Shown: piece after piece, positions 8,744 to 16,597 of the stretch
How the letters are laid out: every line of letters begins with the position of its first letter
How positions within the stretch are numbered: the stretch's first letter is position 1
Assembly: GCA_050261495.1 (NCBI GenBank)
Contig: JBLNDI010000143.1
Span: 1-22,841 of the forward strand
Length of the DNA: 22,841 nucleotides
Direction: 5' to 3'
From: JBMNKL01 sp050261495
GTDB lineage: Bacteria > Bacillota > Clostridia > Acetivibrionales > DTU013
Position numbers and translations under genes: made by a program
The notes under the pieces: generated by a model
What the model saw: only the letters and a program-made list of their open reading frames with translations
Told to the model about the DNA's origin: nothing
Database searches by the model: none

Positions 8744-9853
8744 ATGAAGGATAAAAAACCGTTTGATTTCCTGCTGTTTATAACTGTCCTAATGCTTCTT
8801 TCATTGGGATTGATCATGGTTTTCAGCGCAAGTGCGCCGATAGCCGAAAAGAAATACAATGACATATACTTTTTTATAAAGAAGCAGTTGAGATTTGCCG
8901 TGCTTGGCATGGTACTGATGCTGCTTGCGGCAAATTACGATTATCGCAAGTATGGCAGGAAAACAGCCATTGCCCTGATGGGCGTATCCATTCTGCTGTT
9001 GATCCTTGTACTGGTCCCAGGTATTGGAGTGGAGATAAACGGCTCCTGGAGGTGGATATACATAGGCTCTTTCCAGTTTCAGCCGTCAGAGCTTGCCAAG
9101 CTGGCTATTATAATGTTTTATTCTTATTTCCTGTCAAAACGCAAGCGGCCTTTGGATTCGTTTTTCGGAGACCTTTTGCCGTACCTTTTTGTCATTGGAG
9201 TTATTGCGCTGCTGTTGCTGCAGGAGCCGCACCTTAGCGCAACTATTATAATGCTGTCGCTGACCATGATCATTTTGTTTGCTGCAGGTGCGAAAATAAG
9301 GCATTTTGTGGTCCTGGCGGCGCCGGTAGGCGCAGGTCTCGCGGCAGTAATCATGTTTACCGACTATATGACGCTTCGTATCAATTCTTTCCTCGACCCC
9401 TGGAGTTATCCCAGGGATGAAGGGTGGCAGACAATCCAATCACTTTACGCGATAGGGTCGGGCGGGCTCTTTGGCCGCGGCCTGGGACAGAGCCTGCAAA
9501 AATTTCTTTATGTTTCCGAGCCGCACAACGACTACATATTTGCCATACTTGCCGAAGAGCTTGGATTTGTCGGCGTGGTAGCGGTGCTGCTGCTTTTCCT
9601 TGTTTTCATATGGAGAGGTATTAAAATAGCGATCAATGCGCCCGATACGTACGGCAGCCTCATGGCTACGGGCATAACGGCGCTGATCGCGGTTCAGAGC
9701 CTTTTCAACGTTGCGGTCGTAACCAATACGGTTCCGCCTACAGGCGTGTCCTTGCCTTTTTTCAGTTCCGGAGGCACTTCCCTTGTCCTTTTCATGGTTG
9801 AAGCGGGCATCCTGCTCAATATTTCGCGATATTCCAAGTACGAAAGAATCTGA
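8744..9853 (+). CDS. ftsW: SEDS-family peptidoglycan glycosyltransferase FtsW/SpoVE
   Basis: SEDS proteins polymerise glycan strands from lipid II and work as a pair with a class B PBP. The 369-aa protein has about ten hydrophobic segments and the signatures QPSELAKLA, GLFGRGLGQSLQKF, SEPHNDYIFAILAEELGF and TNTVPPTGVSLPFFSSGG. The ATG at 8744 follows a GGGAG site. FtsW, SpoVE and RodA cannot be separated by sequence reading alone; location in the dcw cluster supports FtsW or SpoVE. A diverged second copy of its 3' end lies 307 bp further on (see the fragment at 10083). murG is missing from its usual place after this gene. Confidence 0.94.
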   Translation: MKDKKPFDFLLFITVLMLLSLGLIMVFSASAPIAEKKYNDIYFFIKKQLRFAVLGMVLMLLAANYDYRKYGRKTAIALMGVSILLLILVLVPGIGVEINGSWRWIYIGSFQFQPSELAKLAIIMFYSYFLSKRKRPLDSFFGDLLPYLFVIGVIALLLLQEPHLSATIIMLSLTMIILFAAGAKIRHFVVLAAPVGAGLAAVIMFTDYMTLRINSFLDPWSYPRDEGWQTIQSLYAIGSGGLFGRGLGQSLQKFLYVSEPHNDYIFAILAEELGFVGVVAVLLLFLVFIWRGIKIAINAPDTYGSLMATGITALIAVQSLFNVAVVTNTVPPTGVSLPFFSSGGTSLVLFMVEAGILLNISRYSKYERI

Positions 9854-9951
9854 ACACATTGCGATGCGCCTGTTTTCTATAGCATATTCATTATTGGTTA
9901 AGTGGTAGAGTCTTTTAATGAAGTTATTGATTTGGAGGAGTTTACACAATC

Positions 9952-9980
9952 TTGACCTATGTTATATTATGATATAATAT
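9952..9980 (+). promoter_or_regulatory. Promoter-like sequence in the AT-rich ftsW-murA' gap
   Basis: TTGACC (9952-9957) and TAATAT (9975-9980) are 17 bp apart in a stretch clearly richer in A+T than the flanking genes. It is followed by a 6-bp perfect stem with a TTAT loop (GGCAAC/GTTGCC, 9994-10009) near the expected transcript start, which could be an operator or the 5' hairpin of a transcript. A second inverted repeat GATAAC/GTTATC spans 10038-10072. The promoter would read into the ftsW-tail fragment and the truncated murA. No use is evident. Confidence 0.45.
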
Positions 9981-10082
9981 TATTACTATAAATGGCAACT
10001 TATGTTGCCTACATCATATATAGGCGTATTCTGCAAAGATAACCCAATTCAAATATAATCATTTTTGTTATCAAGGTGGCTC

Positions 10083-10160
10083 ATGGCTGTTGTCCTTTTT
10101 ATAGCTGAAGCGGGCATCCTGCTGAACATCTCACGGTATTCCGACCATGAAAGAATCTGA
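10083..10160 (+). pseudogene. Orphan 3' end of a second ftsW/spoVE gene
   Basis: The 25-codon frame from ATG 10083 encodes AVVLFIAEAGILLNISRYSD followed by HERI and a stop, matching the C-terminus of the intact FtsW (LVLFMVEAGILLNISRYSKY plus ERI). By manual alignment 10090-10169 matches 9783-9862 at 68 of 80 positions with no gaps, including the stop codon and nine bases beyond it. About half of the twelve differences are synonymous. This is therefore the tail of a formerly functional, diverged gene copy and not a recent duplication. AAGGTGG precedes the ATG, but translation of such a short peptide is doubtful. Confidence 0.8.
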
Positions 10161-10208
10161 ACACATTGCAATTTCCCCGCATAAAATAAATTGGTGCGAG
10201 GTGTTTTT

Positions 10209-10649
10209 ATGAGCAAATTAGTAGTTGCGGGGGGCGCCAGGCTTAAAGGCGAAATTGCGATAGAGGGCTCCAAGAATGCTGTTTTGCCTATATTGGCCGC
10301 ATCTTTGCTTAACGGCGGGGAAAGTATCATAAAAAACTGTCCCAAATTGCGCGATGTGGAGGTAATGATAGAGATATTGAAAAGGCTGGGCTGCAGTGCA
10401 AAAAGGGAAGGCAACGTCATAATCGTAAACTCGTCCAATATTAATGAAACCTTTATACCAGTGGAGTTAGCGGCCGAGATGCGTTCATCGATAATATTCC
10501 TGGGACCGATGCTGGCAAGATGCGGCAAAGTGACTATTAGCCACCCGGGTGGGTGCGTTACCATTCAGGCACTTCAGGTAATCAAGGGGAATTGTTCTGT
10601 TGACTGTATGGCGCAAATTATCGCTTGGAGTTTTCATCCGATGATTTGA
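10209..10649 (+). pseudogene. murA: Truncated UDP-GlcNAc enolpyruvyl transferase MurA
   Basis: MurA makes the first committed step to UDP-MurNAc from UDP-GlcNAc and phosphoenolpyruvate. The N-terminal 115 or so residues are well conserved: GSKNAVLPILAASLL with the substrate-binding Lys-Asn pair, RDVEVMIEILKRLG, AEMRSSIIFLGPMLARCGK and the PGGC motif holding the catalytic cysteine. Right after PGGCVTI the similarity ends and about 27 unrelated residues lead to a stop at 10647-10649. The product would be 146 aa against about 420 for MurA, lacking the rest of both lobes, so it cannot be an active enzyme. The start ATG 10209 has a good site (GCGAGGTG). A complete murA must exist elsewhere. Confidence 0.9.
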
Positions 10650-10737
10650 CCTGTACCAGTATGCGATCCACTTGGTTCAAATACTCTTGCATGAGGGCGA
10701 GTGTCGTCGCTTTGATTTCCCGGAGCAGACGGCTTGT
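10618..10737 (-). pseudogene. C-terminal remnant of an unidentified reverse-strand gene
   Basis: On the minus strand a frame of 39 codons ends at a TAA (10618-10620) and is closed by a stop at 10738-10740. It encodes helical, charged sequence such as LREIKATTLALMQEYLNQVD and ends VKSSDENSKR. It has the look of a real protein C-terminus and sits exactly at the murA breakpoint. The simplest reading is the remains of an inserted element, for example a transposase or recombinase end, but I do not recognise the family. It overlaps the artificial tail of the truncated murA. Confidence 0.35.
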
Positions 10738-10762
10738 TTATGCCGGATTAATAATGTATAAT
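10734..10762 (+). promoter_or_regulatory. Sigma-A promoter of the ECF sigma/anti-sigma operon
   Basis: TTGTTT (10734-10739) and a perfect TATAAT (10757-10762) are spaced 17 bp, giving a start near 10769. The -35 box sits at the edge of the rearrangement scar, so the promoter may have been altered or created by it. I do not see an ECF-type AAC...CGT signature clearly enough to claim autoregulation. Confidence 0.65.
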
Positions 10763-10814
10763 CTTAATTGTGTATTTCCAAAACGCTTCGTGGAATAGCA
10801 GGGGGTACTGTATT

Positions 10815-11411
10815 TTGAGCCATGACGAGAAGCTTCTGATCAGCAGGTCAAAGGCCGGCGATATCGAGGCTTTTGAAGAGTTGATAGAGGCATATCAAAA
10901 GAAAATATTCAACTTCGCTTACAGGATCATTGGCAATTATGATGATGCCGCAGATTTGGCACAGGAAGCGTTGATAAGGATATTCAAATCGATTGGCGGG
11001 TTCAAAGAGCAATCGTCATTTTCCACATGGATTTACAGGATTACCACAAACGTCTGTCTTGATGAAATCAGGAGAAGAAAAAACAAAAAAGAGCATTCCC
11101 TTGACGAGGAAGTCCAGGTGGACGACGGGCAGTTAAAACGTCAGATTATGAGTGAAGATCCCGGCCCGGACGAGGTTTATGAAAGGGAAGAATTGCGAGG
11201 CATCGTAAAAGAGGCTATAGACAAGCTTCCCGAAGAGCAAAGGATTGTAATTACGTTAAGGGACATCCAGGGACTTAGTTATGATGAAATAGCAGAGGTG
11301 CTGGATTGCCCGGGCGGGACCGTAAAATCGAGGATAAGCAGGGCAAGGCAGGCTTTGAAAAAAGTATTATCTTCAAAGTTGGAACTTTTGAACGAGGATT
11401 ACGTCAATTAA
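10815..11411 (+). CDS. ECF-family RNA polymerase sigma factor (SigW-like)
   Basis: This is an extracytoplasmic-function sigma factor that directs RNA polymerase to a stress or envelope regulon when released from its anti-sigma factor. Sigma region 2 covers about 20-90 (YDDAADLAQEALIRIFKSI, FSTWIYRITTNVCLDEIRRR). Sigma region 4 covers about 130-185 (LPEEQRIVITLRDIQGLSYD, GTVKSRISRARQALKK). TTG 10815 gives 198 aa starting MSHDEKLLISRSKAGD and has AGGGGG about ten bases upstream. The in-frame ATG at 10770 would begin at the predicted transcription start with no ribosome binding site. The next gene, 19 bases on, is its likely anti-sigma factor. The inducing signal cannot be told from sequence. 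Confidence 0.92.
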   Translation: MSHDEKLLISRSKAGDIEAFEELIEAYQKKIFNFAYRIIGNYDDAADLAQEALIRIFKSIGGFKEQSSFSTWIYRITTNVCLDEIRRRKNKKEHSLDEEVQVDDGQLKRQIMSEDPGPDEVYEREELRGIVKEAIDKLPEEQRIVITLRDIQGLSYDEIAEVLDCPGGTVKSRISRARQALKKVLSSKLELLNEDYVN

Positions 11412-11430
11412 CGTGAAAGGAGGGTTGGAG

Positions 11431-12573
11431 ATGGCAAGCTGTTATGATATAAGAGAAAACATATGCGCTTATATAGACGACGAGCTTGATTCGGATGAAA
11501 AGCGGTTATTCGAGGAACACATCCGGGATTGCAACGATTGCAGAAGAGAACTTGAAGAAATGAAAAGAATAACTAGGCTCTGCAACGAACTTCCACAGCT
11601 CGAGTTGCCGCCGGGATTCAAGGCGGAACTGCATGAAAGGCTTCTTGAAGTTCAGGGCAGCCAGGATAAAATAGTAAAGCCCGGGCGCCGGAACAAAATC
11701 TTATTCTGGTCCGGGACATTTGCTTCCATTGCAGCAGGCATTCTCCTGATCTTCCTGACAGGCGGCATTACAAGGTTTGGCTTGCGTTCTTCAAAGATGA
11801 CGGCGGAAAGCGGCGGACAGAGTACCAACATGGTAATGGCAGCTCCTACACAACGCGCAATGCCCGCAGCCGGCGCTGAAGAGCGTCAATACGAAGTGCA
11901 GGAGGACAGTAAGGCTTATTCTTCCAAAAGTGTGGCGAGTTACGAAAGTAACGCCGGTTTGGCTGTCAACCAGGAAACCGACCGTTCGGCAACGGTATCC
12001 GATATGAAAGCAGCTCAGTCCATGGTAGCCGGAAAGGTTGTTGAAGAAGAGACTGCCGTCAATAGGATATCAACGATAACGATATTGGTTGAGGATCCCC
12101 AGGCAACTGTTGAAATAGTAAGGACACTGGCTTTTGAAAACAGCGGCGAGGAAGCTGCCGCCGACGATGAAACAGTCGGCACCATGAAAATTGGTTTTTC
12201 AGATCCGACGGCTGCTTTAAAATCCATGGAAACAGAAGTTGATGTTAATGATGCTGCTGCCGGACAGATGAAGTTTATTTTCCCAAGTATGAATTATGAT
12301 GCATTTGTCGAGGCTGTCAGCGAATTGTTCGGTGAGGCGAATGTACGTATCAGCGCATTGGTAACGGAGGACATGACAGATACGCTGAATGAATTAATCG
12401 CGGAATCTGCGCGGATCGACAACAGGATACGGGAACTGCAAAAGGGAAATAATACCGGAAGCTCGGAAATTGACGAGCTTGAAAAAGAAAAAGAAAACGT
12501 GGACGGACAGATAGAAAGAATAAGGCTGGGTTCCGATCTTGTAACCGTGACGGTGAATATTAACAAGAAGTAA
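11431..12573 (+). CDS. Membrane anti-sigma factor with zinc-finger and DUF4349-like domains
   Basis: It probably binds and holds the upstream ECF sigma factor at the membrane. The N-terminus has the zinc-binding anti-sigma signature H30-x3-C34-x2-C37 within a short helical domain. One membrane segment follows (about 90-110), then a Ser/Ala/Gln-rich linker and a C-terminal extracytoplasmic region from about residue 206. That region resembles DUF4349: VNRISTITILVEDPQATVEI, then a coiled coil (ARIDNRIRELQ...DELEKEKENVDGQIERIR), then a final beta strand. The usual second membrane helix of many DUF4349 proteins is absent. ATG 11431 is set by AAAGGAGGG; GTG 11413 in the same frame lies before that site. 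The DUF4349 assignment is by pattern and less certain than the zinc-finger part. Confidence 0.82.
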   Translation: MASCYDIRENICAYIDDELDSDEKRLFEEHIRDCNDCRRELEEMKRITRLCNELPQLELPPGFKAELHERLLEVQGSQDKIVKPGRRNKILFWSGTFASIAAGILLIFLTGGITRFGLRSSKMTAESGGQSTNMVMAAPTQRAMPAAGAEERQYEVQEDSKAYSSKSVASYESNAGLAVNQETDRSATVSDMKAAQSMVAGKVVEEETAVNRISTITILVEDPQATVEIVRTLAFENSGEEAAADDETVGTMKIGFSDPTAALKSMETEVDVNDAAAGQMKFIFPSMNYDAFVEAVSELFGEANVRISALVTEDMTDTLNELIAESARIDNRIRELQKGNNTGSSEIDELEKEKENVDGQIERIRLGSDLVTVTVNINKK

Positions 12574-12623
12574 GCACACCTCCTGTTTTTAATATTTTTT
12601 CATAAGCGTTTCTCCATATATCT

Positions 12624-12652
12624 CTCTCTACCTTTACGGTGAGAGTTTTTTT
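12624..12652 (+). terminator. Intrinsic terminator of the sigma/anti-sigma operon
   Basis: CTCTC (12624-12628) pairs with GAGAG (12641-12645) and ACC with GGT inside it, with one bulged T and a five-base loop. Seven T residues (12646-12652) follow directly. It lies 51 bp after the anti-sigma stop and 29 bp before polA, separating the two transcription units. Confidence 0.75.
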
Positions 12653-12681
12653 GTGTAGAATATACTGGTCGGAGGTGTTAT

Positions 12682-15378
12682 ATGAAAACTGGGAAATTAA
12701 TGATCATTGACGGCAACAGTATACTGAACAGGGCTTTTTATGCGCTCCAGGGAGCGCAGATGCTGTCTACCGGCGACGGTCTTCACACAAACGCTATATA
12801 TGGGTTTTTAAACATATTGAACAAGTACCTTGAAGAGGAAAAGCCCCAGTATTTGTGCGTCGCATTCGATTTAAGGGCTCCGACGTTCAGGCACAGGGAA
12901 TTCGAAGAATACAAGGCGACAAGGAAGGAAATGCCCCGGGAACTGGCGGAACAGCTGCCTTACATGAAGGACATCCTTGACGCCATGAATATAAAGCGCC
13001 TGGAAATGGAGGGTTTTGAAGCCGATGACATCATAGGTTCCGTTTCAAGGTGCGCGGAAGAAAGAAACATGCAGGTTGTCATAGTGACGGGAGACAGGGA
13101 TGCCCTGCAGCTTGCATCGGAAAAAACCAGGATTTTGCTGCCAATTACCAGGGCGGGGAGAACGGAGACCGAGGAATACGACGCAAATGCGGTCGTTGCA
13201 GCATATGGCATTACACCTCCACAATTTATTGACGTAAAGGGATTGATGGGCGATAAATCCGATAATATCCCCGGGGTTCCGGGCATCGGGAAAGTAACGG
13301 CATTTGAGCTTATAAAAAAATACGGGAGCCTCGAGGGAGTTTATGAAAACATAGAGAGCATCGAAAAAAAGAGCCTTCGGGAAAAGCTTGAATCAAGCAG
13401 GGAACTGGCATTTCTCAGCAAGCGCATGGCTACGATAGAAAGGAACATGCCCGAACTCTGCCGGCTGGAGGAGCTTGAACGCACCGATTTTGACAGGGAA
13501 AGGCTTTATGGCATTTTTAAGAGGCTTGAATTCAAAAGCATGATTGAAAAATTCGGGCTTGGAGAGCTATCCCGCCTGCAGGACGACAACATATCGGAAT
13601 TGTATTTTGAAATTATTGACGATCCCATTTCTCTTGCCCAAGCGGCGGCATCGGTAAAAAAAGCAGGCGAGGCCGCATTTTACCAGCTGATTGACCGGAC
13701 CGGCGCCTTTGGGATGAAGCTAGCCGGAATCGCCGTTTCGTGGGAAGACAAGAATATATATATTAGGATCGGCGGAGGCATAAGCGAGGAACAATTTCTG
13801 CAACTCTTCAGCCAGGTATTTTCCGACGATAAGTTTACTGTATTGGGGCATGACTTGAAAAGCCTGGTAGTATACCTCAAGTGGAGAAATGTCCCATTTA
13901 ATGCCACGGTATTCGATACCATGATCGGCGCTTACATATTAAACGCTTCCCGCGGCCAATACGCCGTCGCCGAGCTTTCACGCGAATACCTGGGCTATTC
14001 GTTCGTATCGATCGAGGAATTGTGCAAAAAAGGCAAAGCGTTCATATCGTTCTGCGAATTGCCTGCCGACCTGGCGGCTTCGACGGCCGTGCGCCATAGC
14101 AGGACGGTTATGGAGCTTGCGGGAAAAATGAAGGAGATAATCGGACAGAACGGCCAGGACATGCTTTGCTATGAAATTGAAATGCCGCTGGTCGAAGTGC
14201 TTGCAGATATGGAATACCACGGCTTCAAGGTAAATTGCGATGAACTCGTGCGTTTTTCGTCAAAACTGGATGACAGGATAAATTCTGTTACGGAGGAAAT
14301 ATATGCCCTGGCCGGTGAATGCTTTAATATTAATTCGCCGCGGCAGCTGGGAATGATATTGTATGAAAAACTCGGGCTTCCCGCCCTCAAGAAAACAAAG
14401 ACCGGGTACTCGACGGATGCGGAAGTGCTTGAGCAGCTTGCGTCCAGGCATGAGATCGTTTCAAAGATACTTGAATACCGGCAGTTAGTCAAGCTGAAAT
14501 CCACGTATGCCGAGGGACTGCTGAACGTGGTCAATCCAGCCACGGGACGCATTCACTCAACCTTCAACCAGACCATTACGTCTACCGGCAGGATCAGCAG
14601 CACCGAGCCAAACCTGCAGAATATACCGGTAAAGCTTGAGATGGGAAGGGAAATAAGAAAAGTCTTTGTGCCCGAAAATGACGAGTACCTGCTGGCAGAT
14701 GCCGATTACTCGCAGATTGAACTGAGGGTCCTGGCCCACATATCCGGAGATCAGAACATGATTGCCGCTTTCCGCAATAATGAGGATATCCACACGGCTA
14801 CCGCATCGGGGATATTCAATGTGCCGGCGGACCGGGTGACTCCGCTGATGCGCTCAAGGGCCAAGGCGGTTAATTTCGGCATTGTGTATGGCATCAGCGA
14901 TTTCGGCCTTGCAAAGGATCTGGGGATTTCAAGAAAGGAAGCGCGTAAGTATATTGATGAGTACCTCGAAAGGTATCCGGGCGTCAGGGCTTATATGAGT
15001 GAAACCGTGGAAAGAGGCAGGCAAAACGGGTATGCCGAAACCATTTTTAAAAGAAGAAGGTACCTGCCCGAGCTGAAATCTTCAAATTTCAACACCAGGT
15101 CGTTCGGGGAACGGGTCGCGATGAACATGCCGATACAGGGAAGCGCTGCGGATATAATAAAAATTGCCATGGTCAAGGTATATAACGAACTGAAAAAGCA
15201 TAATATGAAATCCAGGCTGATCCTCCAGGTGCATGACGAATTGATAATAGAGACCCATGTGAGCGAAAAGGAGCAGGTTGCATGCATCCTGCGCGAATGC
15301 ATGCAGAACGCGGTAAGCCTTGAAGTGCCGCTTGTGGCGGAGGTGAAAACAGGTTCCACGTGGTATGAAACAAAATGA
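12682..15378 (+). CDS. polA: DNA polymerase I
   Basis: PolA removes RNA primers and fills gaps during lagging-strand synthesis and repair. The 898-aa protein has an N-terminal 5'-3' exonuclease (about 1-290: IIDGNSILNRAFYAL, FEADDIIGS, VTGDRDALQL, GDKSDNIPGVPGIGK). A middle 3'-5' exonuclease-like domain and a C-terminal polymerase domain follow. The polymerase has motif A DADYSQIELRVLAHISGD (Asp673), the O-helix RAKAVNFGIVYG and motif C QVHDELIIE (Asp852). In the middle domain the Asp-x-Glu of motif Exo I is missing (AFYQLIDRTG) and the Exo III Tyr-x3-Asp is replaced, so proofreading is probably lost, as in many Firmicutes PolA proteins. ATG 12682 follows GGAGGTG. Confidence 0.97.
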   Translation: MKTGKLMIIDGNSILNRAFYALQGAQMLSTGDGLHTNAIYGFLNILNKYLEEEKPQYLCVAFDLRAPTFRHREFEEYKATRKEMPRELAEQLPYMKDILDAMNIKRLEMEGFEADDIIGSVSRCAEERNMQVVIVTGDRDALQLASEKTRILLPITRAGRTETEEYDANAVVAAYGITPPQFIDVKGLMGDKSDNIPGVPGIGKVTAFELIKKYGSLEGVYENIESIEKKSLREKLESSRELAFLSKRMATIERNMPELCRLEELERTDFDRERLYGIFKRLEFKSMIEKFGLGELSRLQDDNISELYFEIIDDPISLAQAAASVKKAGEAAFYQLIDRTGAFGMKLAGIAVSWEDKNIYIRIGGGISEEQFLQLFSQVFSDDKFTVLGHDLKSLVVYLKWRNVPFNATVFDTMIGAYILNASRGQYAVAELSREYLGYSFVSIEELCKKGKAFISFCELPADLAASTAVRHSRTVMELAGKMKEIIGQNGQDMLCYEIEMPLVEVLADMEYHGFKVNCDELVRFSSKLDDRINSVTEEIYALAGECFNINSPRQLGMILYEKLGLPALKKTKTGYSTDAEVLEQLASRHEIVSKILEYRQLVKLKSTYAEGLLNVVNPATGRIHSTFNQTITSTGRISSTEPNLQNIPVKLEMGREIRKVFVPENDEYLLADADYSQIELRVLAHISGDQNMIAAFRNNEDIHTATASGIFNVPADRVTPLMRSRAKAVNFGIVYGISDFGLAKDLGISRKEARKYIDEYLERYPGVRAYMSETVERGRQNGYAETIFKRRRYLPELKSSNFNTRSFGERVAMNMPIQGSAADIIKIAMVKVYNELKKHNMKSRLILQVHDELIIETHVSEKEQVACILRECMQNAVSLEVPLVAEVKTGSTWYETK

Positions 15379-16018
15379 GAGCGCCGGTAAAGCCGGTAAA
15401 AATGAATCCATGAGAATCATCGGAATCACGGGGGGAATTGGCAGCGGCAAAAGCACGGTTTCAAGGATACTGAAGGACCTCGGGGCAGTGGTTGTCGATG
15501 CCGACGCCGTGGCAAGAAGCGTAACCCAGGCAGGAGGAAAAGCCGTAAAGGAACTGGCGGATTATTTTGGAAACGAAATAATCAGGGAAGACGGGGAACT
15601 GGACAGGGCGAAGCTGGCATCGCTGGCATTTGCCGATGATGTAAAACTAAATGCGCTCAACAGTATTACGCATAAATATATATTGGAGAAAATTCATGAG
15701 ACGGTTGAATCTTTAAAGAAGTCGGGCAAGTTTGTTATAACCGTAATTGACGCTCCCATTCCCGTGAAGGAGGGTTTCCTGGACCTGGTGGACGAGGTGT
15801 GGGTGGTTTTGGCCGACAAAGATTCCAGGATAAAACGTGTCATGGAAAGAAGCGGTTTTTCGCATGACGAAGTGTCCGCGAGGATCGACGCGCAGCTTAA
15901 TGATGAAGAATATATCAGGCTGGCCGACGAGGTGCTGTACAACAACGGCAGCGTGGAAGATCTTGAACAAGCGGTTGTTAGGCTGTTTTTGCAGAAAAAA
16001 CAGGAATGGCAGCGGTAG
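15365..16018 (+). CDS. coaE: Dephospho-CoA kinase
   Basis: CoaE phosphorylates the 3' hydroxyl of dephospho-CoA with ATP, the last step of coenzyme A synthesis. The P-loop GGIGSGKST is at residues 23-31 (IIGITGGIGSGKSTVSRILK), followed by DADAVARSV and the lid-region VIDAPIPVKEGFLDLVDEVW. The ATG at 15365 overlaps the polA stop by 14 bases, suggesting translational coupling, and gives 217 aa. The internal ATG at 15410 (MRIIGITGG) matches the family start better, but no clear ribosome binding site precedes either. Adjacent polA-coaE is a common clostridial arrangement. Confidence 0.93.
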   Translation: MKQNESAGKAGKNESMRIIGITGGIGSGKSTVSRILKDLGAVVVDADAVARSVTQAGGKAVKELADYFGNEIIREDGELDRAKLASLAFADDVKLNALNSITHKYILEKIHETVESLKKSGKFVITVIDAPIPVKEGFLDLVDEVWVVLADKDSRIKRVMERSGFSHDEVSARIDAQLNDEEYIRLADEVLYNNGSVEDLEQAVVRLFLQKKQEWQR

Positions 16019-16027
16019 GGTGATGAA

Positions 16028-16597
16028 TTGGCTAGGCATTGCAGGAGAAAACGGGCATTTATTATTTTATTGTTGTTGACGATATTGATTGCATCTTCGC
16101 TTGCAATACATTATGGGTACAAGTCGATGTACCCGCTGAAGTACCGGGAGATGGTAGAAAAGTATTCCGAAATGTATGGCCTGGATCCGCTCCTGGTGAT
16201 GTCCGTCATCAGGGTGGAAAGCATGTTCAGGCCTGATGCGGTATCGCCGAAAAATGCGGTGGGACTGATGCAGATAATGCCCGGGACAGGTAAGTGGGCT
16301 GCGGATAAGCTCAAATTGGAGGGTTATTCCGACAACAAACTTTTTGACCCCGACACAAACATACATATAGGGTGCTGGTACCTTGCCATGCTGCACAAGG
16401 AATTCGGGAACACCGACGTGGCGCTGGCGGCGTATAACGCAGGCAGCGGCAACGTTTCACAGTGGCTTTCGGACGGCAGGTACAGCAAGACGGGCGTGAC
16501 ACTCGACATTATTCCCTTCAGGGAGACGGAAAGTTATGTCAAAAAAGTTAAAGAATCTTTTAAGATTTATAAAAAGCTTTACGAAAAAGAATTTTAA
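16028..16597 (+). CDS. Membrane-anchored lytic transglycosylase (SLT domain)
   Basis: It probably cleaves the MurNAc-GlcNAc bond of peptidoglycan with formation of 1,6-anhydro-MurNAc outside the membrane. The 189-aa protein has a basic N-terminus and one hydrophobic segment (about 9-29) that is either an anchor or an uncleaved signal. An SLT domain of the soluble lytic transglycosylase type follows: catalytic Glu64 in SVIRVESMF, then AVGLMQIMPGTGKWAA, then ALAAYNAGSGNVSQWL. TTG 16028 is used because AGGGTGA lies just upstream. It begins ten bases after the coaE stop, so it belongs to the polA-coaE transcription unit. Confidence 0.92.
   Translation: MARHCRRKRAFIILLLLTILIASSLAIHYGYKSMYPLKYREMVEKYSEMYGLDPLLVMSVIRVESMFRPDAVSPKNAVGLMQIMPGTGKWAADKLKLEGYSDNKLFDPDTNIHIGCWYLAMLHKEFGNTDVALAAYNAGSGNVSQWLSDGRYSKTGVTLDIIPFRETESYVKKVKESFKIYKKLYEKEF

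Noticed and set aside
8128..8910. 260-codon minus-strand frame across mraY and ftsW starts
   Set aside because: It covers two conserved genes antisense and has no recognisable motif.
10049..10564. 171-codon minus-strand frame opposite the murA fragment
   Set aside because: The plus strand is clearly MurA; the antisense frame has no similarity that I can see.
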